Part shown: positions 17,166-26,304 of the stretch, one piece after another
How positions within the stretch are numbered: position 1 is the stretch's first letter
How the letters are laid out: each line of letters starts with the position of its first letter
From: Bradyrhizobium sp. WSM471
GTDB taxonomy: Bacteria > Pseudomonadota > Alphaproteobacteria > Rhizobiales > Xanthobacteraceae
DNA length: 64,000 nt
Assembly (NCBI RefSeq): GCF_000244915.1
Contig: NZ_CM001442.1
Span: forward strand, 6,448,001-6,512,000
Direction: 5' to 3'
Notes under the pieces: generated by a model
Database searches by the model: none
Seen by the model: the letters and a program-made list of their open reading frames with translations, nothing else
What the model was told of the DNA's origin: nothing
Position numbers and translations under genes: made by a program

Positions 17166-17220
17166 GGCACGCGTAGATTCCGCAGGCCGAGCTTGCGCTG
17201 AACTTGCGGACAATTTCGTC

Positions 17221-17362
17221 TCTCGTGTCCCGGACAAGCTGCAGCGCGAAGCGTTGCAGCGCAGAGCCGGGATCCACATGACGACACGGTCCAATGTCGC
17301 GACATGGGCCCCGGCTCTGCAGCGCACCGCAAGGGCGCTGCGCTGCGTCCGGGGCACGAGAG
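17221..17362. repeat. Large imperfect palindromic intergenic element
   Basis: Two arms of about 55 bases, 17221-17278 and 17306-17361, are inverted copies of each other: TCTCGTGTCCCGGAC at the left end is mirrored by GTCCGGGGCACGAGA at the right, and CAGAGCCGGG is mirrored by CCCCGGCTCTG near the centre. Transcribed, it would form one long hairpin. It resembles dispersed palindromic elements of Bradyrhizobium and Rhodopseudomonas intergenic DNA. It is not coding. Confidence 0.75.
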
Positions 17363-17410
17363 TGAAATCCATCGTCGCATTCGTATCTAACTTGCACATA
17401 CAGCTTCTCA

Positions 17411-18022
17411 TCCTCGCGGCGCGTTTCGCCCGAGCTTTGCCTGGTCATTCCACCCTCTTGTCCAAGAGGGCGCAGGGAAGGCCGGGTGCTGACCTCGCAC
17501 CCGCGGTCCGCTGCGCGAAAAGCACACGCAGGAAAACCGCACAGCAGCATACAGGTGGTGCCAATCACTCGGCCTTCCCTGCGCGATGGTTGGACGGCTT
17601 ATGCCGTGCTCTCCCGGGAGCCGAACTTTCCTTCTGGCCTCCCTCGCCTCGCGAATTTGGATGATGCTGTCCGCCCGGTTGGGCTCGCACACACCTCCGC
17701 GAAAACTTGACCGTAGCAACGACGGCCAGGACCACACGGTTTTGCCGTACGCACGGCCCGCCATTTCGCCGCAGTTTTTCCAGCCCTGTCGACCAAGCCG
17801 GAAACTTACAGACGAGACGAAGCCTAGCAGCGCCGCTCGTCCGCAGGCGGTTGCGGGCTCACAGGGACTACCCGCCCTGCCCGCACCTCTCATGCCGACG
17901 CTGCCGCGTCCACTGCAAGCCCGGCTCGCAATCAAGACGACAACGAGATCGCCCCTCAAGGATGAGCCGGGATGACCGACACATACGACAAAACCGAATT
18001 TCGGTAAAGCAGAATATTTTTG
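17411..18022. repeat. 612-bp dispersed repeat, copy 1
   Basis: Nearly identical (roughly 94% by eye) to 60231-60844 in the same orientation, starting at TCGCGGCG and ending at AATATTTTTG. Open frames within it are present in both copies but have no recognisable domain, start site or codon pattern. It contains perfect 14-bp inverted arms GCGCAGGGAAGGCC (17470-17483) and GGCCTTCCCTGCGC (17571-17584), and a small hairpin CCCTCTTG-TC-CAAGAGGG. No transposase, target duplication or terminal inverted repeat was found, so its nature (non-autonomous element, RNA gene or other) is open. Confidence 0.85.
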
Positions 18023-18063
18023 CGTGCGCGGATTGACAGGGGGCGACACAGAGGCGGTCGCAT

Positions 18064-18147
18064 AGCCGGATGGAGCGCAAGCGTAATCCGGGAAGGTGCC
18101 GAATGCCGCGCGAGCCGCCCGGGATCGCGCTGCGCTCCATCGGGCCA
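18064..18147. repeat. Short palindromic element (GATGGAGCGCA family)
   Basis: GCCGGATGGAGCGCAAGCG at the left is mirrored by CGCTGCGCTCCATCGGGC at the right, giving an imperfect stem of about 28 bp. A related element occurs at 32629-32708. It lies just beyond the 612-bp repeat and 130 bases before the next gene. Confidence 0.75.
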
Positions 18148-18277
18148 TGTCATATTCGCCCAGCCCTTGCATCCATTATACCAGTTGCCATCCTCACGCA
18201 CTTTGCCTTACATGCCCGCCAAACTCGCCCGCGGATGATGGCCGGGCTCATCACACAAATCGTCAAAGGGACGAGAC

Positions 18278-19342
18278 ATGGCGCGTAACATCCTGATTCT
18301 CGGGGCTTCCTACGGTTCCCTGCTGGGCACGAAGCTGCTGATGGCGGGGCACAACGTGACCCTGGTCTGCCGCGCCAAGACCGCGGAGCTGATCAACCGC
18401 GAGGGTACCGAGGTGCGCATCAAGTTGCGTGACGAGGCGGTTCACCGCGCCATCTTCTCGCGCGACCTGCCCGGCAAGCTCGACGCCGTGACACCCGCCA
18501 ATGTGGATTTGTCGCGTTACGACATGGTCGGCCTTGCGATGCAGGAGCCGCAATACACCAACCACACGGTACGCGTTCTCATGGTCAGGATCGCGGCGGC
18601 GAAGTTGCCGTGCCTGTCGATCATGAACATGCCGCCGCTGCCCTATCTGAAGCGGATCCCCTCGCTCGCAGACATGGATCTCGAAGAGGCCTACACCAAT
18701 GCGCAGGTGTGGGAGCGCTTCGAGCCCGGGCTGGTGACCCTGTGCTCGCCCGACCCGCAGGCGTTCCGTCCGCCGGAAGAGGCTGCGAACGTGCTCCACG
18801 TCGGCCTGCCCACGAATTTCAAGGCATCGGTGTTCGCGGACGAGAAGCACAACAAGGTGCTGCGCGAGCTCGAAGCCGACATCGACGCGGTGACCCTCGA
18901 CGGTCACGACGTGCCGGTGAAGCTGAAGGTGTTCGATTCTCTGTTCGTGCCGCTGGCGAAATGGTCGATGCTGCTGACCGGCAACTACCGCTGCATCACG
19001 CCGCACGAGCCGCAGTCGATCCGCGATGCCGTGCACGGTGATCTCGCGCGCTCGCAAACGATCTACGAGCATGTCGACGCCATCGCCCGGCGTCTCGGCG
19101 CCGATCCGCAGGACCAGGTGCCGTTCGCGAAATACGCCAAGGCCGCCGAGAGCCTGCTGAAGCCGTCATCGGCCGCACGCGCGGTGGCCGGCGGCGCGCC
19201 CTTCATCGAGCGCGTGGACCTGCTGGTCAAGCTGATCTCGCATCAGCTCGGCGCGCCCAATGCAGAGATCGACCGCACGGTCGAGACCGTGGACCTGAAG
19301 CTCAACGAGAAGATCGTGCAGGGAGGATCGGGCGCGCTGTAG
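18278..19342 (+). CDS. Ketopantoate reductase-like (ApbA/PanE family) dehydrogenase
   Basis: A 354-residue protein whose N-terminus is a Rossmann nucleotide fold (NILILGASYGSLLGTKLL followed by TLVCR). The C-terminal helical domain contains a stretch (KPSSAARAVAGGAPFIERVDLL) that lines up with the S-S-M-x-x-D ... T-E-I-D region of ketopantoate reductases. PanE makes pantoate for coenzyme A, but this protein is longer and divergent, so the substrate is uncertain. It is monocistronic, with an AAAGGGACGAGAC ribosome site before ATG 18278. Confidence 0.8.
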   Translation: MARNILILGASYGSLLGTKLLMAGHNVTLVCRAKTAELINREGTEVRIKLRDEAVHRAIFSRDLPGKLDAVTPANVDLSRYDMVGLAMQEPQYTNHTVRVLMVRIAAAKLPCLSIMNMPPLPYLKRIPSLADMDLEEAYTNAQVWERFEPGLVTLCSPDPQAFRPPEEAANVLHVGLPTNFKASVFADEKHNKVLRELEADIDAVTLDGHDVPVKLKVFDSLFVPLAKWSMLLTGNYRCITPHEPQSIRDAVHGDLARSQTIYEHVDAIARRLGADPQDQVPFAKYAKAAESLLKPSSAARAVAGGAPFIERVDLLVKLISHQLGAPNAEIDRTVETVDLKLNEKIVQGGSGAL

Positions 19343-19624
19343 CGGGCCGCGATCCCCTTTGCCGGACTTCGCACACCCATCATTGACTGGGCGCATGCCG
19401 AGCGCACCGCGCAATGGCGGTTTCGCACATCAGCGGGGGAACTCCCGCAAGCGATACCCCAGGACGACGATCCGCAAGCCCCCTATCGGCCCGCACTTCT
19501 ACGGCAATCGAATCACGCCTGAACTCCGCCGTGGGCAACAACGCATCATTTTCGCCATGGTGCTCGACGCGCCGCGACCGGGTTGTTAAGCCCCAGTCCG
19601 CGAATGATGGGACTTGAGTCGGGC

Positions 19625-21136
19625 ATGACGGTTGCGATCGAGATGGGGCAGACCACGGCGGGCGCCGCGGCGGCCATGGACCTCGAGGAACTGCTGGCGA
19701 CCCGCCTCCTGGTGCAGGGGAATTCGGGCTCCGGCAAATCGCATTTGCTGCGGCGGCTGCTGGAACAGAGCGCCCCCTGGGTGCAGCAAGCGATCATCGA
19801 TCCCGAAGGTGATTTCGTGTCCCTGGCGGAGCATTTCGGCCATCTCGTGATCGAGGCCGAGGATCACACCGAGCGCGGCCTTCAGGTCGCCGGCGAGCGC
19901 GCGCGGCTGCACCGGGTCTCCACCGTGCTCAATCTCGAAGGGCTCGACGCCGAGAACCAGATGCGCCGCGCCGCGGCCTTCCTTGGCGGGCTGTTCGACG
20001 TGGACCGCGACCATTGGTACCCGATGCTGGTGGTCGTCGACGAGGCGCAGCTGTTTGCGCCTGCGGTCGCGGGCGAAGTCTCGGACGAAGCGCGAAAATT
20101 GTCGCTCGGCGCGATGACAAATCTGATGTGCCGCGGCCGCAAGCGCGGGCTTGCCGGGATCATCGCGACCCAGCGGCTGGCAAAGCTCGCCAAGAACGTC
20201 GCGGCCGAAGCGTCCAACTTCCTGATGGGCCGCACCTTCCTCGACATCGACATGGCGCGGGCCGCCGACCTGCTCGGCATGGAGCGGCGGCAGGCCGAAT
20301 CCTTTCGCGATCTCGAACGCGGACAATTCATGGCGCTCGGCCCCGCACTGTCGCGACGCCCCCTGCGTTTGAATATCGGTGCGACCGAAACCCAGCCGCG
20401 CAATTCCACCCCGCGGCTGATGCCGATGCCTGAAGCCGCACTCGAGAATATGCGCGCCGTGATCCTGGCCGCGCCGCCGCCCGATGCCAGCCGGCCGCAG
20501 CGCCGGCCCGCGCCAGATCTGCTCGAGCAACTCCGCGCCGCCAAGGCTGCGGCACCGGAGATCGGCCCCGAAATGATCGAGGTCCCGACCAGTGCCGAAG
20601 AGCTCGCCGAACGGCGCGAACGCGTGGATCGGACCCTTCGTGCCGTGCTCGCCGCGCCCGACGCCGGTTTCCGCGCGGTCGGCGTGTTGTACCAGGAGTT
20701 CGTGGTTCGCTGCCGCATCGAGGGGCTCGGCTCGGCGGTGCCCGATCTCACCGAATTCCGCCGCATGCTGACACGCGCACGCGCCGGGCTCGGCGCCGAG
20801 CATGCCGAGGACGACGCCTGGCAGGAGGTGTCGCTGCGCGCCTCGATTCTGCCCGACGACATGCAGGGTGTGTTCATGATGATCGCGCGCGCGGCGAAAG
20901 AAGGCTGGCCGTGTCCCGGCGACGCCGCCATCGCACGCGCCTACGGCTCGCATTCGCTGCGCCGGGCGCAGCGCCTGCTCGGCTACATGGAAGAGCAGGG
21001 CCTGATCGTCTGCCAGCTCGACGGCGCCGGCCGCAGGTTCGTGACGCTGGTGGAATTGGCCTGGGCCACCGCGCCGGGCGATCCCAATGCCGACGATCTG
21101 CCAGCGGAGCAGGTCGCGAGCGCGGCGTCGGCCTAG
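19625..21136 (+). CDS. HerA-like ATP-binding protein (DUF87)
   Basis: A 503-residue RecA/FtsK-type ATPase. Walker A is at GNSGSGKSHLL (about residue 35) and Walker B at MLVVVDEAQLFAP (about residue 135). The arginine-rich stretch CRGRKRGLAGIIATQRLAKL follows, as in HerA and VirB4-like pumps. The C-terminal 200 residues are helical and include a winged-helix-like end. HerA normally pairs with the nuclease NurA in archaea; no nuclease gene is adjacent here. The start at 19625 (MTVAIEMGQ) is preferred, although ATG 19604 is possible. Confidence 0.8.
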   Translation: MTVAIEMGQTTAGAAAAMDLEELLATRLLVQGNSGSGKSHLLRRLLEQSAPWVQQAIIDPEGDFVSLAEHFGHLVIEAEDHTERGLQVAGERARLHRVSTVLNLEGLDAENQMRRAAAFLGGLFDVDRDHWYPMLVVVDEAQLFAPAVAGEVSDEARKLSLGAMTNLMCRGRKRGLAGIIATQRLAKLAKNVAAEASNFLMGRTFLDIDMARAADLLGMERRQAESFRDLERGQFMALGPALSRRPLRLNIGATETQPRNSTPRLMPMPEAALENMRAVILAAPPPDASRPQRRPAPDLLEQLRAAKAAAPEIGPEMIEVPTSAEELAERRERVDRTLRAVLAAPDAGFRAVGVLYQEFVVRCRIEGLGSAVPDLTEFRRMLTRARAGLGAEHAEDDAWQEVSLRASILPDDMQGVFMMIARAAKEGWPCPGDAAIARAYGSHSLRRAQRLLGYMEEQGLIVCQLDGAGRRFVTLVELAWATAPGDPNADDLPAEQVASAASA

Positions 21137-23448
21137 AACGCCCCCACCATGGTCACGCGGAACGTCAGCGGCTCGACCGGGTGCAGCACGGTGTCCATCA
21201 CGCCGTTCTGGCAGACCGCGGCGGGCGCGGTGCCAGAGGTACAGAGGGCGTAGAGCGTGTCGGTTTTCAGCAGCGACCCATAGGCGTAGGTGATCTGGTT
21301 CGCCTGCGTGTTGAAGAGATTGAGCACGTCGAGCTGAAGGCGCCAGCCATTGTCGATGCGATAGCCGAGGCGTCCATTGAAGACGCTGGTCGCGGATGAG
21401 CGGAACGCATTGTCTTCCGTCAGTGGGCTCGACGCCAGATAGCGCCAGCGCAAGCCCCCGAACCAGCCGGTCTTCTCGCCGAGCGTGATGCCGGCTGATG
21501 CCACCATCGCCGGCGCATTCGGAATGTAATTGCCGGGCGCGTTGCCGGCCTGCGCCTCGGGATAACCGGCGAGCGAGGCGTAGACCTCGGCCTGGTCGCT
21601 GTCAGTGCCGCGGAAGCGCGCATGCGTCATCGCAAGATCGGCATCGATATCGATCCATGATCGCGGGCGATAATGGTTGGTCCACTCGAAGCCGTAGCGC
21701 CGGCTGGCGCGGGTCGCCGAGGTGTCGCCGGCATCGCCGGAAAACAGGATCTCGGAATCCTGGTCGAGGATGAAGACGCTGAGCGAGCTGTCGAGGCCTG
21801 GAACGGTCCTGCTGCGAACGCCGACCTCCGCCCCCCTGGTGCGCACCAGCAGGGGCGACGGCGAAAGTCTCGCGCTGGGATCACCGGGGTCTTCGGTCGT
21901 AGTGGCGCCGCGGGCGTCGTTCGAGTGCATGCCGTAGCCCGCGGCGAGGAAGAATTCAGTCTGATTGAACGGACCGAGGACCAGCCTGAATTTCGGGCTG
22001 CCCAGCGCGGCGTCGGCACGGCCGGAATTGTTCGAATTGAACAGCGAGGCGACATCGGCAGCGTAGTAGTCGCCGCGCAAGCCGACAGTGGTCCGGAGCC
22101 AATCGGTCCAGCGCACGGTGTTTTCGGCGTAGACACCGACGCTGCCTTCGCCGACCTTGTCGCTGCGAACGTTGGAGACGAAGCCGCGCCGAAAATTGTT
22201 GGTCAGCGCCAGATCGATCGAATCATGGCGCGATTGCAGGCCGATGGTCGTCTGCATCGGCAGCCCCGCAAACGAGCCGTTCAGCGTGCGCGCGATGTTG
22301 GCGCCGGCCATCAGGCGGTCGTCGTGCTGACGGAATTGGTCGCCAAGCACGGGATCGCCAAGGAAGTAGGTGAAGTTGTTGAAGAGGTCGAGCTGGCTCT
22401 TCACCACATAGGCGTTGGCTTTCCACGACCCCACATCGTCGCTCTGCGCGATGCGGGCGGAGAGCGCGAAGCGATTGGTGCTGCCGCCGTCGCTTGGATC
22501 TTCCGAGCCGAACCGGTCGAGCAGGCCACGCGCGATCGCGCGCTGCGGCACCTGGTCGGTCGAATTCCATTTGTTCGCATAGGCCATGCCGGTGACCGAT
22601 ACGCCATCCGTCGCGGTGCCCTGGCTGTAGCGTACGAGGCCGTTGAGCTTGCGGACATTGTCCGGATTGTCCCACGGTCCATTATAGGTGCCGATCTCGC
22701 CGGCGACGAGCAGCGAGCCGTCCCCGACCTTCGCGGAGTCCATGCCGACGAGGCGGCGATAGCCAAAGCTGCCGGCGGTCACCTGGGCGAGGCCCTTGGT
22801 GCGGTCGATCAGGCCGATGTGCACGCTGCCGACGGAGGCGAAATCGCCCTCGTCGGCGAAGTACGGCCCCTTGCGCACGTCCATCGCGGCGATGGTCTCC
22901 GGGATCAGCCAGTTCACGTCCGCATAGCCCTGGCCATGCGCGTGGGTGCGCATGTTGACGGGCACGTCGTCGACGGCGATCGCGAGATCGGTGCCGTGGT
23001 CGAGATTGTAGCCGCGCAGAAAATACTGGTTGGCTTTGCCCTCGCCCGAATGCTGGGTCACGATCAGCCCCGGCACGGCTTCGAGCGCCTCGCCCGGCCG
23101 TGTGAAAGGGCGCGCGTTGATGTCCTCGCCGGAGACGGTGATTTCGCTCGCCATGCCGGGCGGCGGGCCCTTGACGCCGGAGGCGATACCGCCCGCATCC
23201 GCCGCTTGTATCGCTGTGGAATCAACAACGATGCGGCCGCCGGACTGGACCGGCTCGCTGGCGCGTCGCGCCACGGCCGGCTTCTTGCGAGGTTTCGTGT
23301 CGCCGCCGCTGACTTGGACCGGCGGCAGCTCACGCGAGGCGCCTGTGTTCTGCGCGAAGGCGTCACCGCCACCTGCGAGCAGCACCAAGGCGGAAAATGC
23401 CGTCAGCGTTCCGCAGCGTCGACCGGGCTCAGACCGCCTCGGGGGCAT
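21133..23448 (-). CDS. TonB-dependent outer-membrane receptor, probably for nickel/cobalt
   Basis: A 771-residue outer-membrane barrel. It has a signal peptide ending ...GGGDAFAQ, a Pro/Lys-rich TonB-box region, a plug domain (TVSGEDINARPFTRPGEALEAVPG ... NQYFLRGYNLDHGTDLAIAVDDVPVN) and a barrel ending in the typical C-terminal aromatic (RVTMVGAF). Its start overlaps the upstream nickel permease gene by 20 bases, so both lie in one operon behind a NikR operator, which points to a nickel (or cobalt) chelate as substrate. The receptor class is clear; the metal is inferred from context. Confidence 0.88.
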   Translation of the reverse strand: MPPRRSEPGRRCGTLTAFSALVLLAGGGDAFAQNTGASRELPPVQVSGGDTKPRKKPAVARRASEPVQSGGRIVVDSTAIQAADAGGIASGVKGPPPGMASEITVSGEDINARPFTRPGEALEAVPGLIVTQHSGEGKANQYFLRGYNLDHGTDLAIAVDDVPVNMRTHAHGQGYADVNWLIPETIAAMDVRKGPYFADEGDFASVGSVHIGLIDRTKGLAQVTAGSFGYRRLVGMDSAKVGDGSLLVAGEIGTYNGPWDNPDNVRKLNGLVRYSQGTATDGVSVTGMAYANKWNSTDQVPQRAIARGLLDRFGSEDPSDGGSTNRFALSARIAQSDDVGSWKANAYVVKSQLDLFNNFTYFLGDPVLGDQFRQHDDRLMAGANIARTLNGSFAGLPMQTTIGLQSRHDSIDLALTNNFRRGFVSNVRSDKVGEGSVGVYAENTVRWTDWLRTTVGLRGDYYAADVASLFNSNNSGRADAALGSPKFRLVLGPFNQTEFFLAAGYGMHSNDARGATTTEDPGDPSARLSPSPLLVRTRGAEVGVRSRTVPGLDSSLSVFILDQDSEILFSGDAGDTSATRASRRYGFEWTNHYRPRSWIDIDADLAMTHARFRGTDSDQAEVYASLAGYPEAQAGNAPGNYIPNAPAMVASAGITLGEKTGWFGGLRWRYLASSPLTEDNAFRSSATSVFNGRLGYRIDNGWRLQLDVLNLFNTQANQITYAYGSLLKTDTLYALCTSGTAPAAVCQNGVMDTVLHPVEPLTFRVTMVGAF

Positions 23449-24505
23449 CGGCGCATTTCAGGACTTTTGGCGCGGCGCCGCCGCCCAGCGCAAACATGCG
23501 CCGATAGAGCACGACCGAGACGAGCCATGCGATCGCGAACAGCGCGATCACGGCGAAACCGACATTGGCGAGCGAGTCGTTGAGCGCGTCGACCAGCGCC
23601 CAGACGCCGCCGGACAGGCCGAGCCGGTCCGCGATCAGCCCGAGCGCCTCGATTCCGCCGATCAACAGCGCCACCGCCACAGAGGCGCCGGTGATGGTGA
23701 GGTTGTACCAGAGCTTTCGCAGCGGATCGACGAAGGCCCAGCGATAGGCGCTCACCATCAGTGCGGAGTCGGCGGTGTCGACCAGCGCCATGCCCGACGC
23801 GAACAGCGCGGGGAAAACGAGAACATCGGCAAACGAAGCGCCGCGCGCGGCTTCGCCGGCGGAGATGCTGAGCAGGCCGATCTCGGTTGCGGTGTCGAAG
23901 CCGAGCCCGAACAGGAAGCCAAGCGGATACATGTGCCAGGGTTTTGTCACCAGGCGGAACATCGGGCCGAGCAGCCGGGCGAGGACGCCGCGATTGGCAA
24001 GCAGGGCATCGAGGCCCTCCGCGTCGTGAATCCCCTGCTCCCGTGCCGCGCGAAACGTCCGCCACAGGCCGGCGAAGATGACGAGATTGATGGCCGCGAT
24101 CACCAGCAGGAACAGCGCCGAGACCGACGTGCCGATGAAGCCGCCGATCTCCTTGAGCAGGCTATCGCCACCGAGGCTCACGACGCCGAGCGCGAGCAGC
24201 ATGGTCGCGACCACGACGATTGTGGAATGGCCGAGCGCGAAATAGAGACCGACACTGCGCGGCGCGCCGCCTGCCTGCATCTGCTTGCGCACGACATTGT
24301 CGATGGCGGCGATGTGGTCGGCATCGACGGCATGGCGCAGGCCGAACACCCAGGCGAGCAGCGCGGTCGCCATCACCGTCGGCCGGTCACCGAACGCCGC
24401 GAAGGCCCAGGCCCACGCCGCGATGTTGGCCGCGATCAACCCGCCGAACAGCAGCACCATTCGGGGCTCGACCGCCCGCAAAGATAATTTCGTCACGACA
24501 ATCAT
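23429..24505 (-). CDS. NiCoT-family nickel/cobalt permease
   Basis: Inner-membrane Ni2+/Co2+ uptake transporter of the HoxN/NixA/NicT family. The signature RHAVDADHIAAIDN in an early membrane helix is the metal-selectivity motif (H-x4-D-H). Also present are LGHSTIVV and GFDTATEIGLL, and about eight membrane spans. I moved the start to ATG 24505 (358 aa) because a longer frame would begin inside the NikR operator at 24536-24563. It is the first gene of an operon with the TonB receptor. Confidence 0.93.
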   Translation of the reverse strand: MIVVTKLSLRAVEPRMVLLFGGLIAANIAAWAWAFAAFGDRPTVMATALLAWVFGLRHAVDADHIAAIDNVVRKQMQAGGAPRSVGLYFALGHSTIVVVATMLLALGVVSLGGDSLLKEIGGFIGTSVSALFLLVIAAINLVIFAGLWRTFRAAREQGIHDAEGLDALLANRGVLARLLGPMFRLVTKPWHMYPLGFLFGLGFDTATEIGLLSISAGEAARGASFADVLVFPALFASGMALVDTADSALMVSAYRWAFVDPLRKLWYNLTITGASVAVALLIGGIEALGLIADRLGLSGGVWALVDALNDSLANVGFAVIALFAIAWLVSVVLYRRMFALGGGAAPKVLKCADAPEAV

Positions 24506-24535
24506 TCTGTCCACTGCGCGCCTATCGCACGAGCG

Positions 24536-24563
24536 GTATGATCTTTTCATAAGATGGTCATAC
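24536..24563 (-). promoter_or_regulatory. NikR operator upstream of the nickel permease
   Basis: GTATGA (24536-24541), 16 bases, TCATAC (24558-24563): an exact match in half-sites and spacing to the known NikR consensus GTATGA-N16-TCATAC. It lies 31 bases upstream of the permease ATG, where repressor binding would block the promoter. NikR represses nickel uptake genes when nickel is plentiful. nikR itself is not in the window. Confidence 0.9.
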
Positions 24564-24607
24564 TGACCAGTGCAATCCCGGGAAGCCGCTTTGCAGGAAT
24601 GCTTGTG

Positions 24608-24715
24608 TCCATCCTTCGAGACGCCCGCTGCGCGGGCTCCTCAGGATGAGGTCTTGTTTCGCTGCGAGATGCCCTCATGGTGAGGAGCCCGCCAACGGCG
24701 GACGTCTCGAACCAT
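24608..24715. repeat. Palindromic intergenic element (CTTCGAGACG family)
   Basis: The arm at 24609-24651 (CCATCCTTCGAGACGCCCGC...GGGCTCCTCAGGATGAGG) is mirrored by 24673-24714 (CCTCATGGTGAGGAGCCCGCC...ACGTCTCGAACCAT), forming a long imperfect hairpin with a loop of about 21 bases. It lies between the nickel operon promoter and the 3' end of the livF-type gene and could also end that operon's transcript. Confidence 0.8.
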
Positions 24716-24730
24716 AAGGCCGACATCGAG

Positions 24731-25471
24731 TTAGGCCGCCTCGGATCCGCCGAGATAGGCGTCGCGGATGCGGGGATCGTCCTTCAGCGCGCGGGCGGAG
24801 CCGGAGAGAACGATCTTGCCGGTCTGCAGCACATAGGCCTCGTGCGCGATCTCGAGCGCGAGGCTGGCGTTCTGCTCGACCATGAAGACCGAGACGCCCT
24901 CCTGGTTGATGGCGCGGATCAGCTCCAGCACGCGGTCGACATAAAGCGGCGACAGGCCCATGGTCGGCTCGTCCATCACGATCATCCTTGGACGGCTCAT
25001 CAGCGCGCGCGCCATCGCGACCATCTGCTGCTCGCCGCCGGAGAGCGAGCCGGCGCGCTGCGACAGCCGCTGGCCGAGCTTCGGGAACAGCGTCAGCATC
25101 TTGTCGAGATCCTGCGCGATCGCCTCGCGGTCGTCGCGCACGAAGGCGCCCATCAGGACGTTCTCGCGCACGCTCATGTCCGCGAACAGACGCCGCGCCT
25201 CCGGCACCGAGGCGATGCCGCGGCGGACGATCTGCGGCGTGGTCAGCCCGATCAGCGAGGCGCCGTCGAAAGTCACGTCACCGGAACGCGGCTTCACGAG
25301 ACCTAAAATGATCTTCATCGTCGTCGATTTGCCGCTGGCGTTGCCGCCGAGGAGGCAGACGATGTGGCCGCGCGGAACTGATATCGACAGGTCGAAATGC
25401 ACCTGGGCCTGACCATAGAAGGTATTGACGTCGGTGAGCGCGAGCAGCGCATCGGGAGGCGGGTTCGTCAT
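24731..25471 (-). CDS. Branched-chain amino acid-type ABC transporter ATPase (LivF-like)
   Basis: A cytoplasmic ATPase of 246 residues with Walker A GGNASGKSTTMK, signature LSGGEQQMVAMARALM and Walker B MIVMDEPTMGLSP. The short C-terminus (YVLQTGKIVLSGSARALKDDPRIRDAYLGG) is typical of LivF. It is the last gene of a seven-gene minus-strand operon and overlaps the LivG-like gene by 4 bases. The substrate is unlikely to be simply leucine, given the linked oxidoreductase genes. Confidence 0.93.
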   Translation of the reverse strand: MTNPPPDALLALTDVNTFYGQAQVHFDLSISVPRGHIVCLLGGNASGKSTTMKIILGLVKPRSGDVTFDGASLIGLTTPQIVRRGIASVPEARRLFADMSVRENVLMGAFVRDDREAIAQDLDKMLTLFPKLGQRLSQRAGSLSGGEQQMVAMARALMSRPRMIVMDEPTMGLSPLYVDRVLELIRAINQEGVSVFMVEQNASLALEIAHEAYVLQTGKIVLSGSARALKDDPRIRDAYLGGSEAA

Positions 25472-26304
25472 GCCGCGCTCTCCTGCTTCGTCGTCAGGCC
25501 GTGGCCGAGATAGGCATCGATCACCTTGGGATCGCCGCGCACCGCTTCGCCCGGGCCTTCCGCGATCTTCTTGCCCTCGTCCATGACGATGACGCGATCG
25601 GAGAGGCGCATCACCATTTCGAGCTTGTGCTCGATCAGCAAGATCGTCAGCCCTTCGGCTTTCAGCTCGGCGACGAGCCCCTGCATCTCCGTGGTCTCGG
25701 TCGGGTTCATGCCGGCGGTCGGCTCGTCGAGCAGCAGCAGGCGCGGCTTCAGCGCGAGCGCACGCGCAATCTCGACGCGGCGGCGATTGGCGTAGGACAG
25801 GCTGTAGGCCGGCTGGTCGATGCGCGGCAGCAGCCGTTCGCCGAAGCGCGCGAGAATGACCTTCACGTCCTCGCGCAGCCGCTCCTCCTCGGCCTTGACG
25901 CTGGCGGGGCGCAGCAGCGCCAACCCCAATTCCAGCAGCGGGCCGACCAGCGGCACGGCCGGCTTGACGGCACGCAGCCGCGTATGGGCGCCGATCAAGA
26001 CGTTGTCCATGACGCTGAGATTGCCAAACACGCGGCCGAGCTGGAACGTCCGCGCGATGCCTTCGGCGGCGAGCCGTTCCGGCGAGAGACCCGTGATGTC
26101 CTGACCTTCGAAGCGAACCGTACCGGCGTCCGGCAGGTCAAGCCCGGTCACGAGATTGAACAACGTCGTCTTGCCGGCCCCGTTCGGGCCGATGATGCTG
26201 ATCAGCTGGCCTTTGGCGAGATCGAGATCGATGGCGTCGACGGCGGTGAGGCCGCCGAAGCGCCGCGTCAGCCCGCGCAGGGACAGCATGGTCGTGCTCA
26301 TCAC
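25468..26304 (-). CDS. Branched-chain amino acid-type ABC transporter ATPase (LivG-like)
   Basis: The second ATPase of the importer, 278 residues, with Walker [17 protein letters not shown] and Walker [16 protein letters not shown]. The usual signature is altered to [15 protein letters not shown], the variant normally seen in LivG (Y-A-N/Q-R-R). The C-terminal [13 protein letters not shown] is conserved. It overlaps the permease gene at its start and the LivF-like gene at its end by 4 bases each. Confidence 0.93.
   Translation of the reverse strand: MMSTTMLSLRGLTRRFGGLTAVDAIDLDLAKGQLISIIGPNGAGKTTLFNLVTGLDLPDAGTVRFEGQDITGLSPERLAAEGIARTFQLGRVFGNLSVMDNVLIGAHTRLRAVKPAVPLVGPLLELGLALLRPASVKAEEERLREDVKVILARFGERLLPRIDQPAYSLSYANRRRVEIARALALKPRLLLLDEPTAGMNPTETTEMQGLVAELKAEGLTILLIEHKLEMVMRLSDRVIVMDEGKKIAEGPGEAVRGDPKVIDAYLGHGLTTKQESAA

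Noticed and set aside
17411..18022. Hypothetical proteins within the 612-bp repeat
   Set aside because: Frames are present in both copies but no ribosome sites or domains support translation; conservation is explained by the DNA repeat.
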